This document shows positions 31,721 through 42,428 of a stretch of DNA of 64,000 nucleotides, piece by piece. Where the stretch lies: NCBI RefSeq assembly GCF_004135205.1, contig NZ_CP035490.1, forward strand, positions 4,693,644 through 4,757,643. Direction: 5' to 3'. The stretch comes from Hahella sp. KA22. Lineage in GTDB: Bacteria; Pseudomonadota; Gammaproteobacteria; Pseudomonadales; Oleiphilaceae. The notes under the pieces are model-generated. The model was not told where the DNA came from, ran no database searches, and worked only from the letters and a program-made list of their open reading frames with translations. How positions within the stretch are numbered: the first letter of the stretch is position 1; each line of letters begins with the position of its first letter. A program made the translations under genes and the position numbers.

Positions 31721-33193
31721 TTATCCCATTGTTTTGGGATAGACAGCATAGGTAACGCCCGCCATCTGGTTCACGACGCGAACCACCTGCGCGCTATATC
31801 CAGCTTCGTTATCGTACCAAACATACAACACGGCGCGATTGCCGTTGACGATAGTCGCCTGCGCGTCGACAACGCCTGCGCGACGGGAACCAACAAAGTC
31901 AGTGGATACCACTTCCGGCGAGTTGACAAAGTCAATCTGCTTCTGCAGATCAGAGTGCAAAGACACGTCACGGAGGTAGCCGTTCAGTTCTTCTACGGAA
32001 GTATCCCGCCCCAGATTGAGGTTCAGGATAGCCAGCGACACGTTTGGCGTCGGAACGCGGATCGCATTGCCGGTCAGCTTACCAGCCAGTTCAGGCAACG
32101 CTTTGGCGACAGCCTTGGCGGCGCCGGTTTCCGTGATAACCATGTTCAGCGGCGCGCTGCGTCCGCGGCGGCTGCCCTTGTGGTAGTTATCGATCAGATT
32201 CTGGTCGTTGGTGTAGGAGTGAACGGTTTCCACGTGACCGTCTTTGATGCCGTACTCGTCGTTCAACGCTTTCAGCACCGGCGTGATGGCGTTGGTGGTA
32301 CAGGAGGCCGCTGAAAGAATGCGATCTTCCGCAGTGATCAAATGATTGTTGATGCCGTACACGATATTCTTGATGGAGCCTTTGCCCGGCGCGGTCAACA
32401 ACACGCCTTTGACGCCCTTGCATTCCAAATGGCGGGACAGGCCGGCCTCATCGCGCCATACGCCTGTATTGTCGATAACAATCGCGTTATCGATGCCATA
32501 CTGGGTGTAATCCACTGCATCCGGGTTATTCGCGTAGATAACCTGAATGTAGTTGCCGTTGGCGATGATGGCGGATTCTTTCTCGTCCACGGTGATCGTG
32601 CCTTGGAAGGAACCGTGTACGGAATCGCGACGCAGCAGGCTGGCGCGTTTTTCCAGATCATTGTCCGCATTGCCTTTACGCACAACGATTGCGCGCAAGC
32701 GCAGGTTCGCGCCGCCGCCGGCTTTCTCGATAAGAATTCTCGCCAACAAGCGTCCAATACGTCCGAAACCGAACAGCACGACGTCTTTGCTTTCTCCGGA
32801 AGTCCCCATACTTCCTTCAGCGGCGCATTTCCCAACTACTTCGTCCAGCTCGCTGCGCACGAAATCTTCCAGCGCAACGGTGTCTTTTATTTTTTCATAT
32901 TTAATAGCGAGCTTGCCGATATCTACGTGAGCGTGCCCAAGTTCCAGCTCGTCCAGCAACTTTAATATAGGATAAGTATTGTGCACGGACAGTTCATGAT
33001 CAGCTACCTGACGTACAAAGCGGTGCGCTTTTAACAGGCCGATCACTGAACGGTTGATGATTGGGCGACCATATATGGATGTGATGACGTTATATTTTCT
33101 GTACAGTCTTCCGATAAGGGGAATCATCGCTTCAGCGACGGTTTCACGTTCCTTCCATTCCCCAAAACAAGCATCCAATTTTTCTTGACTCAC
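31721..33193 (-). CDS. Glyceraldehyde-3-phosphate dehydrogenase, long GapB-like form with N-terminal extension
   Basis: About 490 residues: a GAPDH domain preceded by a helical extension of about 130 residues (EAMIPLIGRLYRKYNVITSIYG region). The GAPDH part has the nucleotide fold VVLFGFGRIGRLLARIL and the catalytic cysteine in SAASCTTNAITPVLK. I choose GTG 33193, with GAGAGG 9 nt upstream. A TTG at 33244 would lengthen it. The same long form sits between nqrA and mfd in Pseudomonas. Such paralogues are thought to work in the gluconeogenic direction. The role of the extension is unknown. Confidence 0.9.
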   Translation of the reverse strand: MSQEKLDACFGEWKERETVAEAMIPLIGRLYRKYNVITSIYGRPIINRSVIGLLKAHRFVRQVADHELSVHNTYPILKLLDELELGHAHVDIGKLAIKYEKIKDTVALEDFVRSELDEVVGKCAAEGSMGTSGESKDVVLFGFGRIGRLLARILIEKAGGGANLRLRAIVVRKGNADNDLEKRASLLRRDSVHGSFQGTITVDEKESAIIANGNYIQVIYANNPDAVDYTQYGIDNAIVIDNTGVWRDEAGLSRHLECKGVKGVLLTAPGKGSIKNIVYGINNHLITAEDRILSAASCTTNAITPVLKALNDEYGIKDGHVETVHSYTNDQNLIDNYHKGSRRGRSAPLNMVITETGAAKAVAKALPELAGKLTGNAIRVPTPNVSLAILNLNLGRDTSVEELNGYLRDVSLHSDLQKQIDFVNSPEVVSTDFVGSRRAGVVDAQATIVNGNRAVLYVWYDNEAGYSAQVVRVVNQMAGVTYAVYPKTMG

Positions 33194-33401
33194 TTTTATG
33201 CACCTCTCGTCTGCGCAAATCGGGCGCTCATTATCCCTTTTCAAAACATCCGAAGCAATTTAGGCTCCTTGATTTTTAACGCTTTCCAAGGCGTTTCAGG
33301 GCCCTTACACAAGTGGACTGGCTATCACGTTTTCGGGGTTTGGTTGTGATTTTACGAAACAATTGTAGAATGCCCCTTGACTTTAAGGTGGAGATATAAA
33401 G

Positions 33402-36400
33402 TTGACAGAGCGGCGCCAACTTCCTTCAAATTCAACGACTATCAAGTACTGGCCTCAGGCCGTCGGACAGTCAGACGCTTACATTCTGGCGCAGGCGCTC
33501 AAAGAGCAAAAACGCCTGTTGGTGGTAATAACACCAGATATGCCCTCGGCGGATCAGCTCGAATCAGCGGTAAAATTTTTTTTAGGGGATGCGAAAAAAA
33601 ATGAGAACACGCCCCCAATTTTGACTTTACCGGACTGGGAAACCCTCCCTTACGATACTTTTTCGCCTCACCAGGACATTATTTCCCAGCGTATTCAGAC
33701 CCTGCATAAGCTACCGACCTGCGCTAGCGGCCTGCTTATTGTCCCGCTCAGCACCATCATGGTGCGCTTGGCGCCGAAAGAGTTTGTGCAACGCTCTACC
33801 CTGATCCTGCGCAAAGGTCAGCCGCTCAGAATAGACAGTTATAGATCCGAGCTGGAGCAAGCGGGCTACCGCTGTGTAGATACAGTCTATGAGCACGGGG
33901 AGTTCGCCGTCAGAGGATCGATCTTCGACATATTCCCAATGGGCTCCAAAGCGCCTTATCGTATTGACTTGTTTGACGAAGAAGTCGAAACCCTGCGTCA
34001 GTTTGACCCAGAGACCCAGCGCTCTGCAGGACAGGTGGATGAGATCAGTCTGCTGCCCGCGCACGAGTTTCCACTTAACGGCACGTCTATCCAACTGTTC
34101 AAAGACAACTTCTACGAGAAGTTTCCCGGCGCGTCACGCAACATCCCTTTATTGCAAGACATCAGCCGCGGCATCGCCACTCCCGGACTGGAGTATTATC
34201 TCACCCTATTCTTCACTGAGACCGCCAGTCTGCTTGATTATGTCGCCAAGGACGCCTGCTTCGCTCTTTATGATGGACTGCATGAAAAAGCGCTACATTT
34301 TTGGAAAGATCTTGAGCAGCGTTACGAGGATTTGCGCCACGATATTCAACGCCCCATCTTACCGCCAGCAGATATTTATCTGCGGGTCGAGGAGTTGTTT
34401 GAGGGGCTGAAACAATTCCCTCGCGCGCAATTCAGCGCCAAGTCCGAGGAAACGGACAAGCCGTTCTCCCCTCTTCCCCACCTGGCCCTGGACGCCAAAA
34501 AGGAAAATCCGTTACAGGCTATTGACTGCGCCCAGCAGGACAGCGGCTACAAGGTTGTCTTATGCGCGGAATCCCCCGGACGCCAGCAAGCGCTGATGGA
34601 TACATTCAAGGAGCACGGCAGACCGCTCAATTTGCTGGAGTCCTGGGAGGCGTGTCTGAAGTCCGCCGTCCCTTGGAATATCACGGTGGCGGAGCTGGCG
34701 AAAGGTTTCGCTGACAACGAAAACCGGATTCTGGTTGTAGCGGAAGCTGACCTGTATGAAGGCAGAGTCCTGCAGCGAAGACGCCGCAAGCGGACGCAGG
34801 AAAGCCCTGAAAACATCATTCAGAATTTGACCGAGCTAAAGCTTAACGCGCCGGTTGTGCATATCGATCACGGCATCGGCCGCTATAAAGGCTTGCAGTC
34901 ACTCGAAGTCGACGGCCAGAAGCAGGAGTTTCTGGTTCTGGAATACGCCAACGAAGCTAAGCTTTATGTACCGGTATCCTCCCTGCATCTGATTTCCCGC
35001 TACGCAGGTCTTGACGACAATCTGGCGCCGATCAATAAACTCGGTACGGATCGCTGGTCCGCCGCTAAGCGTCAAGCAGCGGAGAAAATTAAAGACAGCG
35101 CAGCGGAATTGCTGGAGATTTACGCCAAGCGCGAGCTGCACAAAGGCTACGCCTGCCCGCCGCCGGACGAGCATTACCGCGCCTTCTCCGCCACCTTCCC
35201 GTTTGAGGAAACGCCGGATCAGGCCACGACGATCAACGCAGTCTTACAGGACATGATGAAACCACGCCCCATGGACCGGCTGGTCTGCGGCGATGTGGGC
35301 TTCGGTAAAACGGAAGTCGCCATGCGGGCAGCCTTCCTCGCCGCGCACGCAGGACGTCAGGTGGCGATACTTACGCCTACCACGCTGCTTGCACAGCAGC
35401 ACTTTCAGTCCTTTCAGGACCGTTTCGCGGACACTGCGATCAATGTCGAACTGATCTCCCGTTTTCGCAGCGCCGGCGATATAGAAAAAGTTAAAGACAA
35501 ACTATCGGAAGGCAAAGTCGACATTCTTGTCGGCACCCATAAGCTGCTGCAGAAAGATATCCAGTTTAAGAATCTCGGCTTGCTGATCATCGACGAGGAG
35601 CATCGTTTCGGCGTGCAGCAAAAGGAGAAAGTTAAATCTCTGCGCGCCAACATCGATATACTCACGCTGACCGCCACGCCGATACCCCGTACCCTGAACC
35701 TGTCCTTCCAGGGCGTCCGCGATTTGTCCATTATCGCCACCCCGCCAGAGAAGCGCCTATCCGTCAAAACCTTCGTACAGGAACACAGCAACAGCATTAT
35801 CAAAGAAGCTGTGTTGAGGGAAATTTTGCGGGGCGGCCAAGTGTTCTTTCTGCACAACGAAGTCAACACCATCAACAAGGCTGCGGCCGAGTTGCAGGAG
35901 ATGGTTCCGGATGCGCGCGTGGCTGTCGCCCATGGCCAGATGCGTGAGCGTGAGCTGGAAAAGGTCATGTCGGATTTTTACCATAAGCGCTTCAATGTGC
36001 TGATGTGCACCACCATCATTGAAACCGGTATCGACATCCCCTCCGCCAACACCATTATCATCGAGCGCGCGGATAAATTCGGCTTGGCGCAGTTGCACCA
36101 GCTGCGGGGCCGGGTCGGACGCTCTCATCACCAGGCATACGCGTATCTGTTGACGCCTCCGCCACGCAACCTCACTGAGGACGCCAAGAAAAGACTGGAC
36201 GCCATCAGCAGCGCCCAGGATCTCGGCGCCGGATTCACTCTGGCCACTCACGACCTGGAAATTCGCGGCGCAGGGGAATTGCTTGGCGAAGAGCAAAGCG
36301 GACATATCCAGAACATTGGCTTCACGCTTTATCTGCAATTGTTGGATGCAGCGGTCAAAGCCATGCGCGAGGGCAAAGAGCTGGACCTGACCCAACCTAT

Positions 36401-36851
36401 TGATCAAGGTTGTGAAGTCAATCTGCGTTTGCCCGCCCTGATTCCCGACGACTATCTGCCGGATGTCCATAACCGTCTGATCCTGTATAAGCGCATCGCC
36501 AGCGCCAAAGATGAGGACGCCTTGCAGTCTCTGCAAATTGAAATGATTGACCGCTTCGGCCTGCTGCCAGACGCGACCAAAAACCTGTTTCGTCAGGCTC
36601 GTCTGAAATTGACCGCTGACAGACTGGGCATCGCTCGAATTGATATCGGAGCCAAGGGCGGCGTGATCGAATTCAACGCCAAGACCACCATCGAACCGAT
36701 CAAACTGGTCAATCTCATCCAGCGAGAACCCAAGCACTATAAATTGGACGGAGGCTCCAAGTTACGCGTCACTCGCTCACTGGAGGACAAGGAAGACCGT
36801 ATGCAATTCGTGGAAAAACTTCTGAAGTCCTTCGCTCCCGCCCGCGCATAA
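33402..36851 (+). CDS. mfd: Transcription-repair coupling factor Mfd
   Basis: DNA translocase of 1149 residues that removes stalled RNA polymerase and recruits UvrA. In order: UvrB-like N-terminal module, the RNA-polymerase-interacting domain (VVHIDHGIGRYKGLQ), RecG-like helicase motifs (Walker A CGDVGFGKTE, box LLIIDEEHRFGV, TATPIPRTLNLS, RGRVGRSHHQAYAYLL) and the C-terminal TRCF domain. It starts with TTG at 33402, behind AAGGTGGAG. It is divergent from the GAPDH gene. Confidence 0.97.
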   Translation: MTERRQLPSNSTTIKYWPQAVGQSDAYILAQALKEQKRLLVVITPDMPSADQLESAVKFFLGDAKKNENTPPILTLPDWETLPYDTFSPHQDIISQRIQTLHKLPTCASGLLIVPLSTIMVRLAPKEFVQRSTLILRKGQPLRIDSYRSELEQAGYRCVDTVYEHGEFAVRGSIFDIFPMGSKAPYRIDLFDEEVETLRQFDPETQRSAGQVDEISLLPAHEFPLNGTSIQLFKDNFYEKFPGASRNIPLLQDISRGIATPGLEYYLTLFFTETASLLDYVAKDACFALYDGLHEKALHFWKDLEQRYEDLRHDIQRPILPPADIYLRVEELFEGLKQFPRAQFSAKSEETDKPFSPLPHLALDAKKENPLQAIDCAQQDSGYKVVLCAESPGRQQALMDTFKEHGRPLNLLESWEACLKSAVPWNITVAELAKGFADNENRILVVAEADLYEGRVLQRRRRKRTQESPENIIQNLTELKLNAPVVHIDHGIGRYKGLQSLEVDGQKQEFLVLEYANEAKLYVPVSSLHLISRYAGLDDNLAPINKLGTDRWSAAKRQAAEKIKDSAAELLEIYAKRELHKGYACPPPDEHYRAFSATFPFEETPDQATTINAVLQDMMKPRPMDRLVCGDVGFGKTEVAMRAAFLAAHAGRQVAILTPTTLLAQQHFQSFQDRFADTAINVELISRFRSAGDIEKVKDKLSEGKVDILVGTHKLLQKDIQFKNLGLLIIDEEHRFGVQQKEKVKSLRANIDILTLTATPIPRTLNLSFQGVRDLSIIATPPEKRLSVKTFVQEHSNSIIKEAVLREILRGGQVFFLHNEVNTINKAAAELQEMVPDARVAVAHGQMRERELEKVMSDFYHKRFNVLMCTTIIETGIDIPSANTIIIERADKFGLAQLHQLRGRVGRSHHQAYAYLLTPPPRNLTEDAKKRLDAISSAQDLGAGFTLATHDLEIRGAGELLGEEQSGHIQNIGFTLYLQLLDAAVKAMREGKELDLTQPIDQGCEVNLRLPALIPDDYLPDVHNRLILYKRIASAKDEDALQSLQIEMIDRFGLLPDATKNLFRQARLKLTADRLGIARIDIGAKGGVIEFNAKTTIEPIKLVNLIQREPKHYKLDGGSKLRVTRSLEDKEDRMQFVEKLLKSFAPARA

Positions 36852-37007
36852 CCCTGCCGGGCGGCCCCGGCGCCAGGGAAATGTAGTATACTTTGTGAGG
36901 GTTTGTTGATGGATGGCCACTTCCCCATTGGCGCTATCAACCCGCCCTAGCTTTTATTCCCTGGCGCACGCCTTCCAATCACAAAACAAAAGAAGTTGTC
37001 CAAATAA

Positions 37008-37874
37008 ATGCTATTTTGCCGAACACATCAACTTTGCCCTTTTTCAGCGCGAAGCATTGCATTCTTTCTCACGCTGTTTCTTGGGCTTATGTCTTCCAGC
37101 CTGCGCGCCTATGCAGGGCTTTATCAAATCGACCTCATCATGTTCAAAACCCCCGTGCCGGAAGGGGAAGAAAACTTCGAATATTATCCCGTCGATTACA
37201 ATCCCGAAGCGCCGCTGCTGGTGGATTTCACACCCCTGAGCAGCCTGCAGAAACAGGCCCTCGGCGCGAACCAGGTGCTGTTAAAGTGGATCGCCAACAA
37301 CCTTGAACGTCGCTCTGGTTATCAGGTTGTCTGGCATAAATCCTGGGTTTCGAATCTCGCTTACAACCAGGATACACCCGTGCGCATTTTTGATACGGAA
37401 AGACTGGGCGAAGGTTATAGCATAGAGGGCGTGGTGAGCCTGTCACGCACTCGCTACCTGCACACCACGATTGATTTATCCCTGGTGGAGTGGAGGCAAA
37501 AACAGCCAGGCGGCGCTATGGATAACATGTTTACACCCTTCCCCGAGCAAACGGGCGCCGCCAATGCGCTCACGCCAATGCCGCAAAACGCGCCGGAAGC
37601 AAAGGTCACCGCACCCGACAGCGAGGAGCCGTTCATGGAAGAGGCCTTCAGAGGACTTGAGCCTGTCGCCCGCTACCGCAACCGACAATCACGCCGCATG
37701 CGCAGCGGCCAGGTCCACTATCTGGATCATCCTGTCGTGGGCGTACTGGTGAAAATTATTCCGGTCCGCAATGTGCGCATACAAACTTCCGTCGACACAG
37801 CGGAGGGCGACTTGGCAGGCGAAGATGAGAAGGAGCCGGAGGAAGGGGAAGCCGACAGCCCGACGGAAGACTGA
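37008..37874 (+). CDS. CsiV-like periplasmic protein
   Basis: A 288-residue exported protein following mfd by about 155 nt. The N-terminus has a signal-peptide-like helix (SIAFFLTLFLGLMSSSLRAYA). The body has the features of the CsiV family: YQIDLIMFKTP at the front, SLSRTRYLHTTIDLSLVEW, and RRMRSGQVHYLDHPVVGVLVKIIPV at the end. CsiV binds peptidoglycan in Shewanella and affects cell shape. The C-terminus is a strongly acidic tail. The start at 37008 has no good ribosome-binding site and may be wrong. A relative sits right after mfd in Pseudomonas. Confidence 0.8.
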   Translation: MLFCRTHQLCPFSARSIAFFLTLFLGLMSSSLRAYAGLYQIDLIMFKTPVPEGEENFEYYPVDYNPEAPLLVDFTPLSSLQKQALGANQVLLKWIANNLERRSGYQVVWHKSWVSNLAYNQDTPVRIFDTERLGEGYSIEGVVSLSRTRYLHTTIDLSLVEWRQKQPGGAMDNMFTPFPEQTGAANALTPMPQNAPEAKVTAPDSEEPFMEEAFRGLEPVARYRNRQSRRMRSGQVHYLDHPVVGVLVKIIPVRNVRIQTSVDTAEGDLAGEDEKEPEEGEADSPTED

Positions 37875-37911
37875 TGTAACGCGAGAAATCAAACGTCTTT
37901 GGGCACTCAAT

Positions 37912-37943
37912 AAAAAAGCGGGGTATATTTTCCCCGCTTTTTT
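37912..37943. terminator. Bidirectional Rho-independent terminator
   Basis: A perfect 12-bp stem, AAAAAAGCGGGG with CCCCGCTTTTTT, around an 8-nt loop. It lies between the convergent CsiV-like and MTIP genes. Confidence 0.92.
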
Positions 37944-37982
37944 CATTCAACGATCAATATACGTCGCGCACAACGCTGAAGG

Positions 37983-39840
<1,858 letters not shown>

Positions 39841-39878
39841 AACTTTCCCCCTATCGTTAGTATGCTATTTCATCGAGT

Positions 39879-40919
39879 CTATTGACGCAGGCTTTGCGCC
39901 AGTTCACGGGCTCGAGCCAGCCTCGCCTTATCCACCGTCCCCTCAGGGCGTCGTCGCATACTGTGGCGACGGCGCAGTGAATCCTCCGGGAATAACAGAT
40001 CCTCAGGCAAGGCTTCCAATTTGTCGGCGACTTTAAGTAAGCGCTCAGGATTGTTGCACGCCATCAACAAATCACAACCCGCCTGCAGCGCCCTGACAAT
40101 ACTGGCGCTTTCATCCTCTTCTCCATCCAGATCCGCCCCCTGCATTCCCATATCGTCACTGATAATGGCGCCCCGATATTGCAACCGCTCACGCAAAACC
40201 TGGGTAAGCCAGAAAGCAGATTGACTTGCGGGTGACAGGTCGCAGGCAGGATAAATGACATGTGCGGGCATCATCGCCTCGACGCCAGCTTCAATCATTT
40301 CGATGAAAGGCCGCATGTCCGAGTCCAGCAATTCTTCATAGCTGCGCATGTCGCGGGCGCTCTGCACATGCGTGTCTTCCGCCACAAACCCATGTCCAGG
40401 GAAGTGCTTGCCTACGCCTGCGCAGCCGGCTTCGCCCATTCCGCGCCAGAAGGCTTGCGCCAACGTCGCCGCCATCGCCGGCGTATCGCCGAAAGCGCGG
40501 TCGGCGATGACTTTGTTTTTGCCATAATCCACATCCAGCACGGGCGCGAAGCTGAAATCCAAGTCAAACTCTCTCAGCTCTACGGCGGTGAGCCAACCTA
40601 ACTCTGTCGCCATTGCTTTGGCGGCAGCTGGACTCTCTTGATAGCGTGCGCGCAGTTTTCCTGGGGCAGGCAATAAAGTGCGCCCTTCCCGAAAACGTTG
40701 CACCCGCCCTCCTTCCTGGTCCACACATAAAAGCAATTCAGGACGTATAGCGCGAATCTGTTTGACTAACGCGTCCAGTTGCTGTGGGTCGGTGTAATTA
40801 CGTGCGAAGAATATGACGCCGCCCACGACGGGCCGGCTCAGTAACTCCTTTTCCTCCGCGCTAACATCCAGTCCTTTAAGATCGATAATCAAAGGACCCA
40901 GTTTTGCTGTCTTGCTCAT
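39879..40919 (-). CDS. nagZ: Beta-N-acetylglucosaminidase NagZ
   Basis: Cytoplasmic glycoside hydrolase family 3 enzyme of 346 residues that removes GlcNAc from anhydro-muropeptides during cell-wall recycling. The substrate-binding loop KHFPGHGFVAEDTH includes the catalytic Asp-His pair region, and the nucleophile lies in IISDDMGMQGA. SVDQEGGRVQRF-type residues (LCVDQEGGRVQRFREG) bind the sugar. Length is normal. The Shine-Dalgarno is weak. In this lineage NagZ activity often sets inducer level for AmpC beta-lactamase, but no ampR/ampC is here. Confidence 0.94.
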   Translation of the reverse strand: MSKTAKLGPLIIDLKGLDVSAEEKELLSRPVVGGVIFFARNYTDPQQLDALVKQIRAIRPELLLCVDQEGGRVQRFREGRTLLPAPGKLRARYQESPAAAKAMATELGWLTAVELREFDLDFSFAPVLDVDYGKNKVIADRAFGDTPAMAATLAQAFWRGMGEAGCAGVGKHFPGHGFVAEDTHVQSARDMRSYEELLDSDMRPFIEMIEAGVEAMMPAHVIYPACDLSPASQSAFWLTQVLRERLQYRGAIISDDMGMQGADLDGEEDESASIVRALQAGCDLLMACNNPERLLKVADKLEALPEDLLFPEDSLRRRHSMRRRPEGTVDKARLARARELAQSLRQ

Positions 40920-40963
40920 AAGAAATCGCGTATCTGGCTGATTGGATTTAGGCCGCGCGCAGT

Positions 40964-41446
40964 TTAGCCGTTGATCAGAACGGGAGTTCCCGGGCCGACG
41001 CGGTCAAAAAGCCGGATAATATCTTGATTTCGCATTCGAATACAGCCATGCGACAACGGCTCGCCCATGGGCTCGGAGTCAGGAGTTCCATGCAGATAGA
41101 TGTAGCGACGCATGGTATCCACATCGCCGCCGCGGTTGAAACCTTTTTGGGTTCCGCTCAACCACAGAATGCGAGTGAGAATCCAATCGCGTTCGGGGTG
41201 AACGTCAGCAAGCGCCTGAGAATAGATTTCACCAGTCCAACGACGGCCGCGAAACACAGCGTTCAGTGGCGCCTGCGCGCCAATCTTGGCGCGAATGATA
41301 TGTTCGCCCCGTGGCGTCTGGCCGCTGCCGTTACGTTCGCCAACGCCCGCTCTGGCGGTGGAAACGGAGAAAGTCTCCACTGTCTTACCTGAGTCAAGTA
41401 GCGTTAATGTTTGCAGTGGTACAGAGATGACAATAGAAAGCGACAT
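40964..41446 (-). CDS. L,D-transpeptidase (YkuD domain) protein
   Basis: About 160 residues, almost entirely a YkuD catalytic domain. The catalytic motif is HGT-x16-SHGCIRM, with the cysteine near the C-terminus. I choose ATG 41446, with GGAG 5 nt upstream. There is no signal peptide or anchor from that start, so export is unexplained. Cytoplasmic or non-classical members of this fold exist, including the L,D-carboxypeptidase-like ones in muropeptide recycling. Its position next to nagZ hints at recycling, but that is inference. Confidence 0.85.
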   Translation of the reverse strand: MSLSIVISVPLQTLTLLDSGKTVETFSVSTARAGVGERNGSGQTPRGEHIIRAKIGAQAPLNAVFRGRRWTGEIYSQALADVHPERDWILTRILWLSGTQKGFNRGGDVDTMRRYIYLHGTPDSEPMGEPLSHGCIRMRNQDIIRLFDRVGPGTPVLING

Positions 41447-41518
41447 GAGGCTCCAGGAGTTGATTGGCGAACGCCCCAAGGATATTACATCCTCGCCGGG
41501 TTTACAGCCGCCCCTGAC

Positions 41519-42190
41519 TTACCCTGCGCTGGCGGCTTCCGTAGAGGCGTGGCGCGACTCGTCCGAAGGCGCATTGATGCCCGCAGCCAGGAATGGCACC
41601 AGCTGATTGACGATGCCGATTACAGGAGTTTTTACACCCAACTCTTTCTCAAGAATGCTGCCCAATGCTTCTGAGGAGGACATGGTGAACGCCGTGGCGC
41701 CCAGCATAAACTGAATACGCCAGAAACGCTCCACAGCATTCAGCTCCGGCGTGGCGTCCTTCAACAGACGCATGAACAGACGGAATTCTGTGGAATACTG
41801 CTGCTCCAGATACTTGCGCAAATGTCCCTGGGATTGCGTGTAAGCCAGCCCGAGCAGACGCATGAAAATTGACAGGCTCTTGCTGTTTCTGGCTGGAATG
41901 TCGATAACGGAAGAAGTAACGATCTGCAGCAGTTCCTCCAGTTCGACTTTGCGACTTTCCGCAACGACGCCCTGAAGTCTATCTCGCAATATGCGGGTGA
42001 ATGGATTAATGAAGCGGGCGAACACAGCTTGAATCAGCGCGTTCTTGGAACCGAAATGGTAGTTTACCGCAGCCAGATTGACTTTGGCTTTGCTGGTTAT
42101 CTGCCGCAGTGATGTTTCCGAGAACCCCCGTTCCGCGAATAACTGCTCTGCAGCATCTAAAATCCGATCAACTGTATCTGACTGAGACAT
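41519..42190 (-). CDS. psrA: TetR-family regulator PsrA
   Basis: A 223-residue repressor whose N-terminal helix-turn-helix (DTVDRILDAAEQLFAERGFSETSLRQITSKA) and the following LAAVNYHFGSKNALIQAVF block closely match Pseudomonas PsrA. There PsrA senses long-chain fatty acids and controls fatty-acid oxidation genes and rpoS. I choose ATG 42190. A TTG at 42217 is possible. The location beside nagZ is the same as in Pseudomonas. Two copies of the PsrA operator form sit just upstream, which supports both the identification and self-repression. The lexA gene that follows it in Pseudomonas is replaced here by amt. Confidence 0.9.
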   Translation of the reverse strand: MSQSDTVDRILDAAEQLFAERGFSETSLRQITSKAKVNLAAVNYHFGSKNALIQAVFARFINPFTRILRDRLQGVVAESRKVELEELLQIVTSSVIDIPARNSKSLSIFMRLLGLAYTQSQGHLRKYLEQQYSTEFRLFMRLLKDATPELNAVERFWRIQFMLGATAFTMSSSEALGSILEKELGVKTPVIGIVNQLVPFLAAGINAPSDESRHASTEAASAG

Positions 42191-42214
42191 GTTTATTCTT
42201 CTGGCGTACCGCTC

Positions 42215-42241
42215 CAAACAAGTGTTTGAAACATACGTTTG
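42215..42241. promoter_or_regulatory. Two tandem PsrA-type operators
   Basis: CAAAC-AAGT-GTTTG (42215-42228) and GAAAC-ATAC-GTTTG (42228-42241) share one base and are 13 bp apart. Both match the PsrA consensus (G/C)AAAC-N2-4-GTTT(G/C) known from Pseudomonas. They lie 25-51 nt upstream of the psrA start, where they would block its promoter. Confidence 0.85.
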
Positions 42242-42277
42242 ATAGGCTGGAATGTCAAGTCTGATAACGTTTTATAT

Positions 42278-42294
42278 TGTGCAATTATTGCACA
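42278..42294. promoter_or_regulatory. 17-bp perfect palindrome upstream of psrA
   Basis: TGTGCAAT-T-ATTGCACA lies about 90 nt upstream of psrA, beyond the PsrA operators. It is symmetrical enough to be an operator for a second regulator. I do not recognise the consensus. Confidence 0.5.
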
Positions 42295-42379
42295 CGTCAT
42301 TTTAACGAACCAGATCAGCGGAATAGCTGGCCAAGTTTGCGCTGAATGCAGATAAATTAACAGTCGGAAGTTCCCTTAT

Positions 42380-42420
42380 GCGCCGGCGGACGTGACTTGC
42401 AGCCTCATACCCGCCGGCGC
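42380..42420. terminator. Hairpin downstream of amt
   Basis: Perfect 10-bp inverted repeat GCGCCGGCGG/CCGCCGGCGC separated by 21 nt, 9 nt past the amt stop. There is no T-tract, so it may be a transcript-stabilising or Rho-assisted end and not a classic terminator. Confidence 0.4.
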
Positions 42421-42428
42421 CGGAGAAC

